Part shown: positions 1 through 8,013 of the stretch, one piece after another
How the letters are laid out: the number at the start of each line of letters is the position of its first letter
Numbering within the stretch: the first letter of the stretch is position 1
Assembly (NCBI GenBank): GCA_000437755.1
Contig: FR900147.1
Span: 1-24,076, forward strand
Source of the DNA: Roseburia sp. CAG:303
Lineage (GTDB): Bacteria; Bacillota; Clostridia; Lachnospirales; Lachnospiraceae
DNA: 24,076 nucleotides
Reading direction: 5' to 3'
Notes under the pieces: generated by a model
What the model was told of the DNA's origin: nothing
The model's input: the letters and a program-made list of their open reading frames with translations, nothing else
The model's database searches: none
Position numbers and translations under genes: made by a program

Positions 1-20
1 TATGAGTTTCGCAATTAACT
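1..20 (+). repeat. Partial copy of the MITE-like element end, cut by the window edge
   Basis: These 20 bases are identical to the reverse complement of 11130-11149, the left end of the element at 11129-11334, and differ by one base from 19181-19200. The rest of this copy, if present, lies before the window. The repeat ends 32 bases before the start codon of the RDD gene, so it may sit in or near that gene's promoter. It is seen directly in the sequence; calling it a mobile-element end is inference from the more complete copy. Confidence 0.75.
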
Positions 21-52
21 AAATTTCGTTTATTTAGTAAGGAGTTAATTCC

Positions 53-682
53 ATGGAAGAATCGATGTTAAAAGAGATGAATCAGGCGGTGCCGTTGAAA
101 GCACCTGTATTGAAAAGGATTGCAGCATTTTTGATTGATGCTGTGGTGGCATTTATACCGGTACTTGTGATGTATCTGGTGTTTACAGGCAGTTATGTGG
201 GCTGGACACCGATCTGGTATGAGAGTCCGGCGATTGCGGCGGTCAGTATGATTGATTTGCCGGAAGAGGTAAACGAGAAGCTGAATACATTTGATAACGA
301 GGACGGCGGAACATATCAGGAATACAATGTGTCCTTCGGGGCAAGTGTCTGCAGGTTTCTGTCAGTTTTTGTTATCGTGTTTTATGTATTTTATTCTACA
401 TTCTGTGCCTATATTTTTGATGGAAAAACAGTGGGGAAAAAGATTATGGGGCTTAGAATGATTTTGCGGGATCCGGGAGAAGAACCGGAAGAGGAAGAAA
501 AGAAAAAAGAATGGCAGAAGAAAAATGACATGAATATTTTTAAGAGAGAAGTATTAGGAAAAGTCCTGTTAAATTCCATTCCAATCTTCCCGGTAATCTC
601 ATTTTTTACAATGCTTTTTACAAAGGACAGGCTTACCCTGCATGACATGATAGGAAAAACGATTGTTGTAAGGGAGAAATAA
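53..682 (+). CDS. RDD family membrane protein
   Basis: A 209-residue integral membrane protein. The RDD signature is visible: Arg22 and Asp29 sit in the first membrane segment (about 22-44), the second segment is about 100-121, followed by the conserved FDGKTVGKKIMGL block (122-134), and the third is about 168-190, with a closing DRLTLHDMIGKT motif near the C terminus. An acidic-basic linker rich in Glu and Lys (141-158) separates segments two and three and is longer than usual. RDD proteins are a broad family, some linked to ion or solute transport; the substrate cannot be told here. The start is set by GGAG at 41-44, 8 bases before ATG. It is followed after 2 bases by the Sua5 gene, so the two are probably co-transcribed. 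Family call is firm, function is not. Confidence 0.9.
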   Translation: MEESMLKEMNQAVPLKAPVLKRIAAFLIDAVVAFIPVLVMYLVFTGSYVGWTPIWYESPAIAAVSMIDLPEEVNEKLNTFDNEDGGTYQEYNVSFGASVCRFLSVFVIVFYVFYSTFCAYIFDGKTVGKKIMGLRMILRDPGEEPEEEEKKKEWQKKNDMNIFKREVLGKVLLNSIPIFPVISFFTMLFTKDRLTLHDMIGKTIVVREK

Positions 683-684
683 CA

Positions 685-1764
685 GTGAATACAATAATTA
701 AAAAAATTGATGCAGAACAGATAAAAGATGACGATTTTCAGCAGGCGGGTGAAATCTTAAGGGAAGGCGGACTGGTCGCATTCCCTACGGAAACCGTATA
801 TGGGCTGGGGGCGGATGCCTTAAACAGCCAGGCTGCGGCAAAAATATATGCGGCAAAAGGAAGACCTTCGGACAATCCGCTTATTGTACATATTGCGGAC
901 ACGGAAGATTTGAAACGCATAGCGGCAAAGATTCCGGAGAAAGCCGGGATTCTGGCAGAAGCATTCTGGCCTGGACCTTTGACCATGATATTTCCAAAGA
1001 CGGATGCTGTGCCATATGGCACAACCGGCGGACTGGATACGGTTGCCGTGAGAATGCCGAATCATAAAATTGCACTGGAATTAATCCGGCAGTCCGGTGT
1101 GCTGATTGCAGCACCGAGTGCCAATACATCCGGCAGACCGAGTCCAACCAGGGCTGAACACGTCAGAAAAGACATGGACGGAAGAATAGATATGATTATC
1201 GATGGAGGAAAAGTCGGTATCGGCATTGAATCCACGATTGTTGATATGACGGCAGAACCGCCGATGATTCTCAGACCTGGATATATTACGAAGGAAATGC
1301 TTGAAGAGAAAATAGGAAGAGTTACCGTGGATAAAGTAGTCACGGCGAAAGCAGTGACGGAGATAAAAACAGATCATTATGTACCCAAAGCACCGGGAAT
1401 GAAATACAAACATTATGCACCGAAAGCAGATCTGACAATGTTCGAGGGCAAAACGGAGAATGTGGTAAAAAAAATCCGGGAAAGACAGCAGCTTGAAGAG
1501 CAGGCAGGAAAAAAGACCGGCATAATATGTACGGACGAATCCAGAAAATATTATCAGGGGGAACATATCGTGTCCATCGGGTCAAGGGAGAACGAAGAAA
1601 GTATAGCAGCTAATTTATATGCGGTACTCCGCGATTTCGATGAAACAGATGTGGATGTTATTCTGGGCGAAACTTTTTATGGTGACGGACTTGGTCAGGC
1701 GATTATGAACAGGTTAATCAAGGCCGCCGGGTACAAATTGATAAATGCTGATTTACAGGAATAA
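685..1764 (+). CDS. tsaC: L-threonylcarbamoyladenylate synthase (Sua5/YwlC type)
   Basis: A 359-residue Sua5-type enzyme that makes threonylcarbamoyl-AMP from threonine, bicarbonate and ATP, the first step of t6A modification at position 37 of ANN-decoding tRNAs, in the cytoplasm. The YrdC domain (about 12-205) shows FPTETVYGLGADAL (33-46), KGRPSDNPLIVH (58-69), SANTSGRPSPT (145-155) and ESTIVD (182-187). The linker PGMKYKHYAPKADL (237-250) leads to the C-terminal Sua5 domain, so this is the long two-domain form rather than short TsaC. The start is GTG at 685, with AGGGAG at 671-676, 8 bases upstream; the gene begins 2 bases after the RDD stop. Its neighbourhood with rpiB matches the ywlC-ywlF region known from Bacillus. 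Very secure. Confidence 0.96.
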   Translation: MNTIIKKIDAEQIKDDDFQQAGEILREGGLVAFPTETVYGLGADALNSQAAAKIYAAKGRPSDNPLIVHIADTEDLKRIAAKIPEKAGILAEAFWPGPLTMIFPKTDAVPYGTTGGLDTVAVRMPNHKIALELIRQSGVLIAAPSANTSGRPSPTRAEHVRKDMDGRIDMIIDGGKVGIGIESTIVDMTAEPPMILRPGYITKEMLEEKIGRVTVDKVVTAKAVTEIKTDHYVPKAPGMKYKHYAPKADLTMFEGKTENVVKKIRERQQLEEQAGKKTGIICTDESRKYYQGEHIVSIGSRENEESIAANLYAVLRDFDETDVDVILGETFYGDGLGQAIMNRLIKAAGYKLINADLQE

Positions 1765-1800
1765 AAAAGAAAGGCTGCCGCAGGGCAGAAGGGTGAAAAA

Positions 1801-2229
1801 ATGATAGCTATAGGTTGTGATCATGGCGGATTTGAACTGAAACAGGAGATTATGAAGCATCTGGACGAAAGAAACATAGCATATAAGGATTTTGGAACAT
1901 ATAATACCGATTCCACCGATTATCCGATTTATGCAAAGAAGGTGGCAAAGGCAGTCGTAGAGGGTGAATGTGAAAGCGGAATCCTTGTGTGCGGCACAGG
2001 AATCGGCATCTCCATAGCAGCAAACAAAGTAAAGGGAATCCGCTGTGCGTTATGTACGGACTGCTTTATGGCAGAAGCAACAAGACAGCATAACAATGCC
2101 AATATTCTGGCACTCGGCGGAAGAGTGGTCGGACCGGGACTTGCATTAAAGATTGTGGACACATTCCTGGATACACCATTTTCCAATGATGAAAGACATA
2201 TCAGAAGAATTAATGCAATAGAAGAATAA
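1801..2229 (+). CDS. rpiB: Ribose-5-phosphate isomerase B
   Basis: A 142-residue RpiB/LacA/LacB-family sugar-phosphate isomerase, which interconverts ribose 5-phosphate and ribulose 5-phosphate in the non-oxidative pentose phosphate pathway. Visible family motifs are CDHGG (6-10) at the N terminus, the catalytic Cys64 in ILVCGTGIGISIAANK, and His97 in RQHNNAN, at the positions known for active-site residues of RpiB. Length is normal for the family. The ribosome site AGAAGGGTG lies just before the ATG. The 36-base gap after tsaC contains only a 5-bp hairpin (CTGCC/GGCAG) without a T-tract, so read-through from tsaC is likely. A LacAB-type function (galactose 6-phosphate) is less likely because there is a single subunit gene and no lac neighbours. 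Confidence 0.95.
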   Translation: MIAIGCDHGGFELKQEIMKHLDERNIAYKDFGTYNTDSTDYPIYAKKVAKAVVEGECESGILVCGTGIGISIAANKVKGIRCALCTDCFMAEATRQHNNANILALGGRVVGPGLALKIVDTFLDTPFSNDERHIRRINAIEE

Positions 2230-2244
2230 GAAATGGAGACGGCC

Positions 2245-2736
2245 ATGAAAGAGAAAAAGAGAGATAATTACATATCGTGGGATCAGTATTTCATGGGAGT
2301 TGCAGCGTTATCGGCAATGCGTTCCAAAGATCCCAATACACAGGTGGGAGCATGCATTGTAAGCCAGGATAACAAGATTTTATCCATGGGGTACAATGGA
2401 TTCCCGGTAGGATGTTCCGATGATGACTTTCCATGGAGTCGTGACGGGGAAGGCTATGAAGATAATAAATACTATTATTCCACGCACAGCGAATTAAACG
2501 CAATCCTCAATTACCGTGGCGGAAGTCTGGAAGGCTGCAAAATATACGTTACCCTGTTTCCGTGTAATGAATGTGCCAAAGCAATTATCCAGTGCGGAAT
2601 AAAAGAAATCGTATATGGGGAAGATAAATATGCGGGTACCGACGGCGTAAAAGCATCTAAGCGTATGCTGGATGCCGCAGGCGTAAAATACACACAATAT
2701 TGCAATACAGGAAGAAAAATAGAAATTAATCTGTAA
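2245..2736 (+). CDS. dCMP deaminase (ComEB-like, zinc-dependent)
   Basis: A 163-residue cytidine/deoxycytidylate deaminase-family protein. It should convert dCMP to dUMP for dTTP synthesis. The zinc site is seen as THSELNAI (His81, Glu83, with Ser in place of the usual Ala) and LFPCNECAK (Cys107, Cys110). The substrate-side region KDPNTQVGACIV and GYNGFPVGCSDDD is typical of the dCMP deaminase branch rather than of free cytidine deaminases. An in-frame ATG at 2233 exists, but GGAG at 2235-2238 lies downstream of it and is placed 6 bases before the ATG at 2245, so the shorter form is preferred. It lies 15 bases after rpiB and is likely in the same transcript. Similar to B. subtilis ComEB in family, with no sign here of a competence operon. 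Confidence 0.93.
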   Translation: MKEKKRDNYISWDQYFMGVAALSAMRSKDPNTQVGACIVSQDNKILSMGYNGFPVGCSDDDFPWSRDGEGYEDNKYYYSTHSELNAILNYRGGSLEGCKIYVTLFPCNECAKAIIQCGIKEIVYGEDKYAGTDGVKASKRMLDAAGVKYTQYCNTGRKIEINL

Positions 2737-2780
2737 AAAACAGAACTTTTGGGGCGGTTTCTGACAGCCCCAAAAGTCTG
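2735..2780 (-). terminator. Rho-independent terminator between convergent genes
   Basis: An 11-bp perfect stem (2745-2755 with 2767-2777), extended by CAG/CTG past a one-base bulge, has an 11-base loop. Read on the minus strand it is followed by six T (complement of 2735-2740), a textbook terminator for the gene at 2784-3089. On the plus strand no clean T-tract follows, so it should act more weakly for the dCMP deaminase transcript. Confidence 0.9.
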
Positions 2781-2783
2781 CTT

Positions 2784-3089
2784 CTAGAATTCTTTTTTGC
2801 GGATACGCCGGTGGAGAAATTCATTTAATACCAGAACAGAAACCAGTTCGGGAAACCAGTTACCGGTTTCCGGATTCGTCTGTTCTTCCGGAAATTCAGC
2901 AATAATGTCTTGGATAATTTTAAGTGTCATTTCCCGATCCGGAAAATCATCAAACATCGGACTGCCTTCGTATTCCAGCCGGTCACAGGTATCGGCAACC
3001 TTTTCATAAACAGGAGTCAGAGTATTCGGGTACATGGTTTTCAGATATTCAGCATCGGGATACAACCGTTCGCAGGAACAAAGATTCAT
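2784..3089 (-). CDS. Small conserved hypothetical protein, 101 aa
   Basis: A soluble 101-residue acidic protein with no recognised domain. The N terminus has a Cys-x-Cys pair (MNLCSCERLYP) and many Tyr and Pro residues; the middle (about 60-85) should be helical, and the C terminus is basic. No signal peptide or membrane segment is visible. The start is supported by GAGGA on the minus strand, about 6 bases before ATG. It ends at a strong terminator (2735-2780) and faces the gene at 3173 across an 83-base divergent promoter region. Proteins of this look occur in Lachnospiraceae genomes in my memory, but I cannot assign a function. Confidence 0.8.
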   Translation of the reverse strand: MNLCSCERLYPDAEYLKTMYPNTLTPVYEKVADTCDRLEYEGSPMFDDFPDREMTLKIIQDIIAEFPEEQTNPETGNWFPELVSVLVLNEFLHRRIRKKEF

Positions 3090-3172
3090 TCCATTTCCTC
3101 ACAGGGCAGATAAATTTATCTTATATATATGTCAGGAAAGGAAAAATATTACAAAACAGGAGGAACAAAAAA

Positions 3173-3397
3173 TTGAACCCAATGGCAATGATGAAAATAA
3201 AAGGTCTGTTAGACCGTTTCAGATCCAATCATCCGAAAGTACCGATGTTCTTTTCAGCAGCATCACAGAGCATCGGAGAGGGAAGCATCATAGAAATCAG
3301 CATTACCAATGCGGATGGAAAAAAATTATGCACGAATATGAAGGTAACCGCAGATGATTTGGAACTGTTCGAACAGCTAAAGAATACAGCCGGCTGA
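3173..3397 (+). CDS. Small conserved hypothetical protein, 74 aa, TTG start
   Basis: A 74-residue protein opening MNPMAMMKIKGLL, followed by a basic helix and a beta-rich stretch ending in KVTADDLELFEQLK. No known domain is recognised. An open frame continues upstream to 2924, but it runs antisense through the hypothetical gene at 2784-3089 and has no ribosome site. AGGAGG at 3158-3163 fits TTG at 3173 with 9-base spacing; the next in-frame ATG (3182) would be 18 bases away, so the TTG start is preferred. The stop is separated by a single base from the convergent stop of the YwmB-like gene, and no terminator is visible between them. Confidence 0.8.
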   Translation: MNPMAMMKIKGLLDRFRSNHPKVPMFFSAASQSIGEGSIIEISITNADGKKLCTNMKVTADDLELFEQLKNTAG

Positions 3398-3398
3398 G

Positions 3399-4163
3399 TC
3401 AGTAATCTTCATTCATAAATGGTGTAGCCATGTATACTTCGGTGATATCATTTTCTTCATCGTAAGTAATGGCTACATTCAGATTTGTTTTCAGGCTTCC
3501 GTTCAGCACATAATCATCGATTTTATCCGTATAAGCATAGACGGTAAACAGGCTGTCGCTGCGGCGTTCCGTTACGATTCTGCCACCAGAACTTTCTATA
3601 ATTTTATCTGAAATAATATTCTTCTGGGACATGGATAAAGAACCGTCCATTTCCCCTTTCAAATGAACCGAAATATCAGGATTTACCCCCAAGGATTCAA
3701 ATGCTTTCCGCAATAAATCTTTATAATAAAAAGCACTTTCAAGGGAATTATCAAATTCAATCTCAACCTGCAGGACATGCCGGAAAGAGATTTCATTCTC
3801 ATTTTTTCTGGATTCTGTTGTAATTAATTTTAATACAGTGCATACATTATCCGAAGAGCGGATCAGAGAAGAGGTAGTAATCTGTGCCTCGGTCACGGTA
3901 TCATAGACAAGAGAATTGCTGATTCCAAGTTTGTGGGCAAGATCAAGAAGCAGATCCTCACGGTCGGAATCCGCCAGGTAGATGTTTTGGTAATTACCGG
4001 ATGCAGTAATGGTGCTGACCGTATTCAGAAAATCATTGTCCGCAAATGCGGTTACGATGGCTTCCTCTTCCGAAACCGGATTCAGTCCGGTATGAATCAT
4101 TTGCAGGAAAGCAATCAGCCAGAGGGCAAGACCAATATATAAAATACGTTTTTTTGCTTTCAT
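3399..4163 (-). CDS. YwmB-like membrane-anchored protein (TATA-box-binding-like fold family)
   Basis: A 254-residue protein with an N-terminal membrane anchor or uncleaved signal (about 6-24 after a Lys-rich start) and a long extracytoplasmic part. The layout, including the late block GGRIVTERRSDSLFTVYAYT followed by an LNVAITYDEENDIT stretch, fits the YwmB family (DUF1779), known from sporulating Firmicutes and of unclear function. An upstream in-frame ATG at 4196 exists, but AGGAG on the minus strand is placed 5-6 bases before the ATG at 4163, so the short form is chosen. It is transcribed alone, divergent from the YitT-like gene. In Bacillus ywmB lies near spoIID; no such neighbour is here. 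Family call is probable rather than certain. Confidence 0.72.
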   Translation of the reverse strand: MKAKKRILYIGLALWLIAFLQMIHTGLNPVSEEEAIVTAFADNDFLNTVSTITASGNYQNIYLADSDREDLLLDLAHKLGISNSLVYDTVTEAQITTSSLIRSSDNVCTVLKLITTESRKNENEISFRHVLQVEIEFDNSLESAFYYKDLLRKAFESLGVNPDISVHLKGEMDGSLSMSQKNIISDKIIESSGGRIVTERRSDSLFTVYAYTDKIDDYVLNGSLKTNLNVAITYDEENDITEVYMATPFMNEDY

Positions 4164-4262
4164 AAGAACTCCTTTCCGTCCATATGGCATTTTCATAAAA
4201 TCTGTTTTGCAATATTATTTCCATAAGATGGATAAATATACATAATTAATGCCAAAGTAAGA

Positions 4263-4291
4263 TTGCGAACGAAGGCAAAATCATGTATAAT
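4263..4291 (+). promoter_or_regulatory. Probable sigma-A promoter of the YitT-like gene
   Basis: TTGCGA (4263-4268) and a consensus TATAAT (4286-4291) are separated by 17 bases. Transcription would start near 4298, 31 bases before the chosen TTG start. This also argues against translation starts at 4263 or 4290, which fall inside the promoter. Confidence 0.7.
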
Positions 4292-4328
4292 GAGTAAGAA
4301 ATACAGAACAGGACAGGAAGGTGATAGT

Positions 4329-5189
4329 TTGAAATTTACACTTAAAGAAGATGGAAAAAAGCTGTTAGTGGTGTGTATTGCATCCTTTTTAATGGCAGTT
4401 AATATTAAATCATTTGTTCATACCGGCGGGTTATATCCGGGCGGTGTAACAGGGCTTACACTGCTGATACAGAGAGCGGCAGAGAGTTTTCTGCATATAG
4501 GTATTCCATTTACCCTGATTAACGTTATTTTAAATATGATTCCTGTATACATAGGATTTCGTTTTATCGGAAAGAAATTTACACTGTATTCCTGCCTTGT
4601 GATTGTGTTAACCAGTGTGCTGACGGATATCATACCGGGGCATGCCATTACCTATGATGTCCTTCTGATTGCCATATTCGGCGGATTAATTAATGGATTT
4701 GTCATCAGCTTGTGTCTGATAATGGACACAACAACCGGAGGAACGGATTTTATCGCAATCTACCTATCGGAGAAAAAAGGGATCGATTCCTTTAATATTA
4801 TATTAGGCATAAATGTAATCATTCTTGCGGCAGCAGGCATTATGTTCGGATGGGATAAAGCACTGTACTCCATCATCTTCCAGTATGCATCCACTCAGGT
4901 GCTGCACGTCCTGTACAAGAAATATCAGGAGCAGACATTATTTATTGTTACGGATCATGCAGAAGAAATTTACAAAGAAATATCAGAAATTACACATCAC
5001 GGTGCTACAATTATGAAAGGGGAAGGTCCGTATGACCACAAACAGAGACAGATTGTATACTCGGTAATATCAAGTACGGACAGCAGGAAAGTCTTAAAAG
5101 TAGTGAGGGAAAAGGACCCTGCAGCATTTGTAAATGTAATGAATACAGAGCGGATATCGGGCAGATTCTATCATAAACCAAATGAATAG
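4329..5189 (+). CDS. YitT family membrane protein (DUF161 plus DUF2179)
   Basis: A 286-residue membrane protein. The N-terminal two thirds holds about five membrane segments with the family blocks FVHTGGLYPGGVTGLTLLIQ and MDTTTGGTDFIAIY. The C-terminal soluble domain (about 205-285, DUF2179) includes the HHGATIMKGEGPY stretch. Members are common in Firmicutes with no agreed function. The start is TTG at 4329, because the ribosome site GGAAGGTGA lies just upstream and because a TATAAT box at 4286-4291 places longer starts inside the promoter. The gene at 5221 follows after 31 bases with no terminator, so they may share a transcript. Confidence 0.9.
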   Translation: MKFTLKEDGKKLLVVCIASFLMAVNIKSFVHTGGLYPGGVTGLTLLIQRAAESFLHIGIPFTLINVILNMIPVYIGFRFIGKKFTLYSCLVIVLTSVLTDIIPGHAITYDVLLIAIFGGLINGFVISLCLIMDTTTGGTDFIAIYLSEKKGIDSFNIILGINVIILAAAGIMFGWDKALYSIIFQYASTQVLHVLYKKYQEQTLFIVTDHAEEIYKEISEITHHGATIMKGEGPYDHKQRQIVYSVISSTDSRKVLKVVREKDPAAFVNVMNTERISGRFYHKPNE

Positions 5190-5220
5190 AGATTTACAGA
5201 AAGCAATGATGAGGTTATAA

Positions 5221-7725
5221 ATGAAGGCTATAAAAATTGCAATTTTGAAATTAGTATTTTTACTTATTGTGCTGATTGGAACAATCGCGGCATATTTTGT
5301 CTTTACTTATGAAAAGACAGAAGACCCGGCGGAGAGCATCAGTACGGCCACACTTCCGGTTATTACCATGAAATACAGGGAACAGAATATCAATGTGCTG
5401 AATGGATACACCAATGAAATGCAGGGAAAATATATGAGGCAGGCACTCACACCATATGGGGAAGACGGGACGGTTACACTGGATATCGAGAGATATGCCA
5501 ATGTTATTGCCGCCATTTCCTATCAGGTGCGAAGTGTCGATACGGAACGTCTGATCGACAGCGAAGAGATAAAAGAATGGACCACGGACGGGGAAGATAT
5601 CTATGTGACTTTGAATATGTCAAATATTATGAAAGAGGACACAGAATATCTCCTGATAATAAACCTTGTCACGGAAACACACGGCAACGTGTATTATTAT
5701 GTACATCTGAAAAATCCGTCCGGGCAGGATATTGAAAAGCAGCTGGAATTTGTTTATGATTTCAGCCGTCTGACCATCAGCAAAGAGGTTACGGAGAAGT
5801 ATGGTGCTTATCTGGAATACGATCCGTCAACGGACAGCAGTAATCTGGCAAATGTAAATATCAAATCCAGTTATGACAATATCCAGTGGGGGGATCTGAA
5901 AGTGACAAGAGCGACCGATCCGGTCGTCACGATCAAGGAGATCCTCGGAAATATTGGCTGCTATGAATTGCAATATAAGGTAAAGGCACAGGATGAATAC
6001 GGCACAGAAGAATATTATAATGTAACAGAATATTTCAGGCTCAGAACCGTTTCTTCCGGAATGTATCTGGATGTGTATGAGCGAAAGGCAAACCAGATAT
6101 TTAATCCGAATACGCAGAGTGTTTCTTCCACAAGAATTAATCTTGGATTGGATGACGATTTAAAGATTCACTATAAAACAAGCCCGACTGGTTCTTATGT
6201 CAGCTTTGTAAAAGAAGGCAGCCTGTTTATGCTGGATATGGAAGAAAATAAAGTAACGGAATTGTTTTCGTTTGAGAAGCTGACCGAAGAAGATGTGAGA
6301 ATAGAAAATAAGAATTTCGATATTGAGATTCTGTCAACGGATACAAAGGGAAATACCATGTTTATGGTATACGGATATATGGCGAAGGGGGCGCATGAAG
6401 GTCAGGTCGGGGTGGCTTTATACCAGTATGATTATAAAGAAAATCAGGTAACGGAATTAATCTTTGTACCGTCGGACCGTCCGTTTGATATCTTCCGGGA
6501 CAGTGTAGGAAAATTCGCCTATATGACGGAAGAAAATCTTTTGTATTTTATGGTCGGAAACAGTATCTACACAGTGACCATGGACAGCAATGAATATATG
6601 CAGCTTGTTACCGGGCTGACAAAGGGAAATTATGTCATCAATGAATACAATAATATTCTGGCATGGCATGAAAATGCAAGCGTGTATGATGCAGATACCA
6701 TAAGGGTCATCGATGTGGATGCAAAGAAAGATTATACGATTCAGGCACCGGAAGGTGACAGGATTAAAGTCATCGGATTTATTGGAAACGATCTGGTCTA
6801 CGGTACGGCGCATACGTCGGATATTTATCAGGATGCATCCGGACAGACGGTATTTCCGATGTATAAAGTCAATGTCATGGTCTATGGAGATGAGGAAAAC
6901 AGCAGTGACAGTCCGGAAGAAGAGGGAACAAATATTATTGAAACATATCAGAAAGATAATATTTATGTAACAGATGTTTCCATAAAAGAAAATGTTATGA
7001 CACTCCAGCGCAAGATGAAAAATGCAGATGGAAGTTTTACGGATACTGCGGAAGATAAATATGTAAACAAAAAAGGCGAAGATAAGGATCTTGTCACTTT
7101 AAATACAATTTCGACTGAATTAAAGAAAACAGAAGTAGTGCTGACTCTGCCATATACCATTACTTCGGATAATAAATTTGAAGCCGTACAGACGGACAGT
7201 ATACAGTTTGTCAGTGCAAATACATTAAATCTGGATCAATCCGAATATGTCATGAATAAATATTATGTTTATGCGTCACAGGGACTGCAGGGCATTTACA
7301 GTACGGCAAGCGAGGCAATAACATATGCAAATTCCGTATTCGGAGTTGTTGTAGAGGACAGCGGAAATCTGTTATGGGCAAGGATAAACAAGCCGGATCT
7401 GGCGAAATTAAGTGATACGACAAAAATTATTTCCAGGGGATATGCATCTTTAGAACAGGTACAGGCAGATACGGAATATCAGGTTACAGATATATCCGGA
7501 ATCGATTTTGCGGCATTGCTGTATTATGGGGCAAATGATATACCTGTCATTACCTGGATCAATGAGTATGGATGTGTGATTCTGTCAGCATATTCCGGAT
7601 ATCAGGGAAATATTGATACCCTGGCATTTACCGTATGCCAGACGGGTGAGATTATCAAAATGCCGTATGCCAATGCAAAAGCAACATTAGAGGCTGCGGG
7701 CAGCAGATATCTGATTCTCAGATAA
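5221..7725 (+). CDS. Large membrane-anchored extracytoplasmic protein of unknown function
   Basis: An 834-residue protein with one N-terminal membrane segment (about 7-28) and the remainder predicted outside the cell. Residues 45-280 look beta-rich, like tandem Ig-like sheets. Residues 290-640 contain short repeating units with the pattern 'value, YxY/VYG, label', compatible with a beta-propeller-like fold (for example around SPTGSYVSFVKEGSLFMLD and VGKFAYMTEENLLYFMVGN). The last 90 residues (from about 745) include NDIPVITWINEYGC and MPYANAKATLEAAG, faintly recalling C39-like peptidase folds, but I see no convincing catalytic triad. GAGG at 5211-5214 supports the ATG. It is followed by a strong terminator, so it ends the YitT transcript. 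No function is assigned. Confidence 0.85.
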   Translation: MKAIKIAILKLVFLLIVLIGTIAAYFVFTYEKTEDPAESISTATLPVITMKYREQNINVLNGYTNEMQGKYMRQALTPYGEDGTVTLDIERYANVIAAISYQVRSVDTERLIDSEEIKEWTTDGEDIYVTLNMSNIMKEDTEYLLIINLVTETHGNVYYYVHLKNPSGQDIEKQLEFVYDFSRLTISKEVTEKYGAYLEYDPSTDSSNLANVNIKSSYDNIQWGDLKVTRATDPVVTIKEILGNIGCYELQYKVKAQDEYGTEEYYNVTEYFRLRTVSSGMYLDVYERKANQIFNPNTQSVSSTRINLGLDDDLKIHYKTSPTGSYVSFVKEGSLFMLDMEENKVTELFSFEKLTEEDVRIENKNFDIEILSTDTKGNTMFMVYGYMAKGAHEGQVGVALYQYDYKENQVTELIFVPSDRPFDIFRDSVGKFAYMTEENLLYFMVGNSIYTVTMDSNEYMQLVTGLTKGNYVINEYNNILAWHENASVYDADTIRVIDVDAKKDYTIQAPEGDRIKVIGFIGNDLVYGTAHTSDIYQDASGQTVFPMYKVNVMVYGDEENSSDSPEEEGTNIIETYQKDNIYVTDVSIKENVMTLQRKMKNADGSFTDTAEDKYVNKKGEDKDLVTLNTISTELKKTEVVLTLPYTITSDNKFEAVQTDSIQFVSANTLNLDQSEYVMNKYYVYASQGLQGIYSTASEAITYANSVFGVVVEDSGNLLWARINKPDLAKLSDTTKIISRGYASLEQVQADTEYQVTDISGIDFAALLYYGANDIPVITWINEYGCVILSAYSGYQGNIDTLAFTVCQTGEIIKMPYANAKATLEAAGSRYLILR

Positions 7726-7737
7726 AAACAGATACAG

Positions 7738-7790
7738 AAAGACCGCTGCATTATGGATTGTAATTCATGATGCAGCGGTCTTTTCTATTT
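7738..7790. terminator. Bidirectional hairpin terminator
   Basis: A 14-bp perfect stem (7738-7751 with 7770-7783) has an 18-base loop. On the plus strand it is followed by a T-rich run (TCTATTTTT), and on the minus strand its own AAA/TTT base supplies a short T-tract. It separates the convergent 834-aa gene and the DUF1858 gene. Confidence 0.9.
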
Positions 7791-7803
7791 TTACAGATTA
7801 AGA

Positions 7804-8013
7804 TTATTCAGCATTCTGGGCTAAATAATCATTTAATGCAGCTTCTACTTCATCAGCATCAAGACCGTGAACGAAGCAGGCTTCTTCTAAGGATTCACCC
7901 TGGGCAGACGGGCATCCAACACAATGCATACCTGCTGACATAAGAACCGGGATTAAATTTGTATCTACAGCAATAATATCTGCAATAATCATATCCTTTG
8001 TTATCTGAGCCAT
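7804..8013 (-). CDS. DUF1858 domain protein (small redox-disulfide type)
   Basis: A 69-residue protein matching the DUF1858 family. The opening ITKDMIIADIIAVD and the motif GMHCVGCPSAQGESLEEAC are diagnostic: Cys31 and Cys34 form a CxxC pair, and Cys46 is a third conserved cysteine. Members are often linked to hybrid-cluster or other redox proteins and may bind metal or form a disulfide; the exact role is unknown. The start is fixed by a GGAGG site shortly upstream, inside the end of mecA, and the stop of mecA overlaps this start by one base (TAATG). This indicates translational coupling with mecA. Confidence 0.93.
   Translation of the reverse strand: MAQITKDMIIADIIAVDTNLIPVLMSAGMHCVGCPSAQGESLEEACFVHGLDADEVEAALNDYLAQNAE

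Noticed and set aside
1765..1800. CTGCC/GGCAG hairpin between tsaC and rpiB as a terminator
   Set aside because: A 5-bp stem without a T-tract, and it overlaps the rpiB ribosome region.
2924..3172. Upstream extension of the 74-aa gene to a 157-codon frame
   Set aside because: It runs antisense through the hypothetical gene at 2784-3089 and lacks a ribosome site, while AGGAGG marks TTG 3173.
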